From NCBI GenBank assembly GCA_946188175.1, contig CAMHUJ010000004.1:1-14499 (forward strand): a stretch of 14,499 nt of DNA. Reading direction: 5' to 3'. The notes under the pieces were generated by a model. It searched no databases. It was not told the origin of the DNA and was given only the letters and a program-made list of their open reading frames with translations. Positions 12,994 through 14,499 of the stretch are shown here, in pieces. This stretch comes from an uncultured Ruminococcus sp. Its GTDB lineage: Bacteria; Bacillota; Clostridia; Oscillospirales; Ruminococcaceae. Position 1 is the first letter of the stretch. Every line of letters starts with the position of its first letter. Made by a program: the position numbers and the translations under genes.

Positions 12994-14499
12994 CGATGTG
13001 CTCGAAAAAGTCGGCAAGCAGAAGAACAGCGCTGCCGGCAATCAGCAGCCGGAAGCAGACGGTGCAAATGACGAAGACCTCCCCGAGGGTCAATCGGATA
13101 TCGTCAAGCAGGACGGCAAGACCGGAAACTTGCATAAGGAGACAAAAATGCAGGATCCGGATTCCAAGGAGGAACGCAATCAAACCGTCGGCGAAAAGAA
13201 AGAGGAGGCTGCAAAGGAAGGCAAGGAAAGCGGCAAGCAACCGAATCAGTCCAATGCAGAGGGTACTGCAAAATCTGACAAGGACAAAAAGGGCAAGAAC
13301 ACCCAGCTTGCCGAAGCACAGAATAATATCATCAACAAGGCAACCGATAAATCTGCAATCGGCAATATTGTCGATAGCGCATTCAGCCTTGCAGATCAGA
13401 TTTCCAAAATGTGCGGCGTTGACCAAAAAAGCCGCGTCACGGAGACAATCATGGGTACTGTCGTCAAGGTCGGCACAAACGGCTCCTTTGTCTCCTACGG
13501 CGGCACATATCTGGGTTACGGCTCCACGCCGAACACCCGCAATGCCGTTGTTGAGATCGTAATCGCCCCCAGTACTGCGAAAACATGGGACAAGCGAAAA
13601 AACACGGGCGGTGTCGCCTATATCTATGATGGTCTCTTTGAGGGCTATGTCGGCGCGAATATCTTTAACTTTGTCCGCACCGATGTACTCCAGCAGTCTG
13701 CGACGACATGGGTCAGTGACAACAAGGGAAAGCCGTTTCAGGAGGAGCTCGGTGTTGAAGAGACCGGAAAGAATCTGATCCTCTTCTATCAGAATCAGGC
13801 AGAGCTCAACGCCGGCATGGATGTTGAGCCGATCCCGATCAATACCGCAAACGTGCAGGTGCGCGGCGGTACCTTCCGCTGCTTCTATGATCTGCAGAAT
13901 ATTGCAGTCAGACGAAAAAATGATGAGGAAAACTTCCGCAAATTCCCCGGCACACCGGGCATGGTCAATCTCGGCGCGGAATCCTTCGGCAAAGAACTGA
14001 TCCAGGACGGCAGAATTCAGATCTCCGACTGCTACGGCGACGGCGCACTCGTCCTTATGGATGAGCGCAGCGAGGAAGCCGCAGGCTATCAGGGTCTCTA
14101 TCACTACCGCCTCTTCTGCAGCGATATGGAGCTGCGCTACAAGGACTATCTCTATGTCTACCCAAACAACAATCCAAAGATCAGTGCATCTCGCTCCATG
14201 GCGCTGAGCACCTATTACAACGACAACAAATCCACTAAGCAGCTTTTCACCGACGATTCGGATAAAGAACTCGAAAAGGACCGCAATAATATCCGTGCAC
14301 CGTATCGCCAGACGGAATATTTCTTTGATGTCAAGCTGCAGCGCGACGGCAAGCTGAATTATTCCGTTATGCCGAATTTCCGCCTCGGCGGGCTGGAGGA
14401 TGTCACGGCCAATACCGACTACAAGGGTGAGCTGCTCAAGCATTCCGATGTATGGTATTATCCGGAGCCGCTGACCGCAGACGGCGATATCATCAAGGA
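12914..14499 (+). CDS. Large secreted protein, 3' part after frameshift, runs off right edge
   Basis: The frame from GCA at 12914 (first ATG at 12935) stays open to the end of the window, about 528 codons, and continues the upstream gene in the +1 frame. A helical segment (AIGTAVEMGVNIAEYATG) leads to a Lys/Glu/Asn/Gln-rich low-complexity stretch (nt about 13010-13320). Then come more strand-rich blocks: TNGSFVSYGGTYLGYGS, VAYIYDGLFEGYVG, VQVRGGTF, GRIQISDCYGDGAL. These repeat the GGTF-type turn seen before the frameshift, which supports one original gene with at least 844 visible residues. No dockerin or sortase signal is reached; one may lie beyond the edge. If the indel is real, this half has no signal peptide or ribosome site and would be dead. 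If it is a sequence error, the gene is intact. Confidence 0.8.

Noticed and set aside
12948..13562. Plus-strand frame of 204 codons overlapping the surface protein
   Set aside because: Arg/Ser/Pro/Gln-rich out-of-frame translation of the low-complexity segment. It has no ribosome site and the overlapping frame is open to the window edge.
12893..14443. Antisense open frame of 516 codons opposite the 3' half of the surface protein
   Set aside because: Shadow frame: hydrophobic Ile/Leu/Ala-rich translation with no ribosome site. The plus frame shows consistent beta-helix-like blocks that continue the upstream gene.

Overview
The window looks like chromosomal DNA of a fibre-degrading Ruminococcus-type Firmicute, near the R. 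flavefaciens / R. champanellensis lineage. This is inferred from a dockerin-bearing GH26 mannanase with a CBM35, a small cohesin-plus-dockerin protein of the ScaC adaptor type, consensus TTGACA/TATAAT promoters, AGGAGG ribosome binding sites, and roughly balanced GC with AT-rich gaps. The species cannot be fixed from the sequence alone.

Left part (1-4373). A long protein of unknown function enters from the left edge and ends at 2182. It faces a leftward three-gene operon across a shared bidirectional terminator (2186-2218). In order of transcription the operon holds: a near-consensus promoter (4344-4373) with a perfect 14-bp palindrome abutting its -35; a 47-residue peptide gene with five cysteines (4302-4159); a radical SAM/SPASM enzyme with a PqqD/RRE-like N-terminus (4155-2980); and a secreted cohesin-dockerin protein (2983-2222). 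Spacing is 3 nt, then a 4-nt ATGA overlap. The first two genes look like a RiPP precursor and its maturase. Their tight linkage to a cellulosome adaptor is the most unusual feature of the window.

Middle part (4374-8137). Divergent from that operon is a GH26 mannanase with signal peptide, CBM35, catalytic domain, Thr/Ser linker and dockerin, under its own strong promoter. A rhomboid intramembrane protease follows. Then come a tRNA-Val(CAC) with its own promoter and terminator and an AT-rich, repeat-bearing gap with no convincing gene.

Right part (8138-14499). Two overlapping membrane sensor genes follow: a multi-TM protein with what looks like a degenerate kinase core, then an intact HisKA_3/HATPase-type histidine kinase. 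After a terminator comes a separately promoted NarL/FixJ-type response regulator, preceded by a 9-codon mini-ORF and a possible operator. Fifty-one bases downstream begins a large secreted, probably beta-helical protein, split by an apparent one-base insertion near 12913 and running off the right edge. The layout suggests a two-component system that may control the adjacent surface protein.
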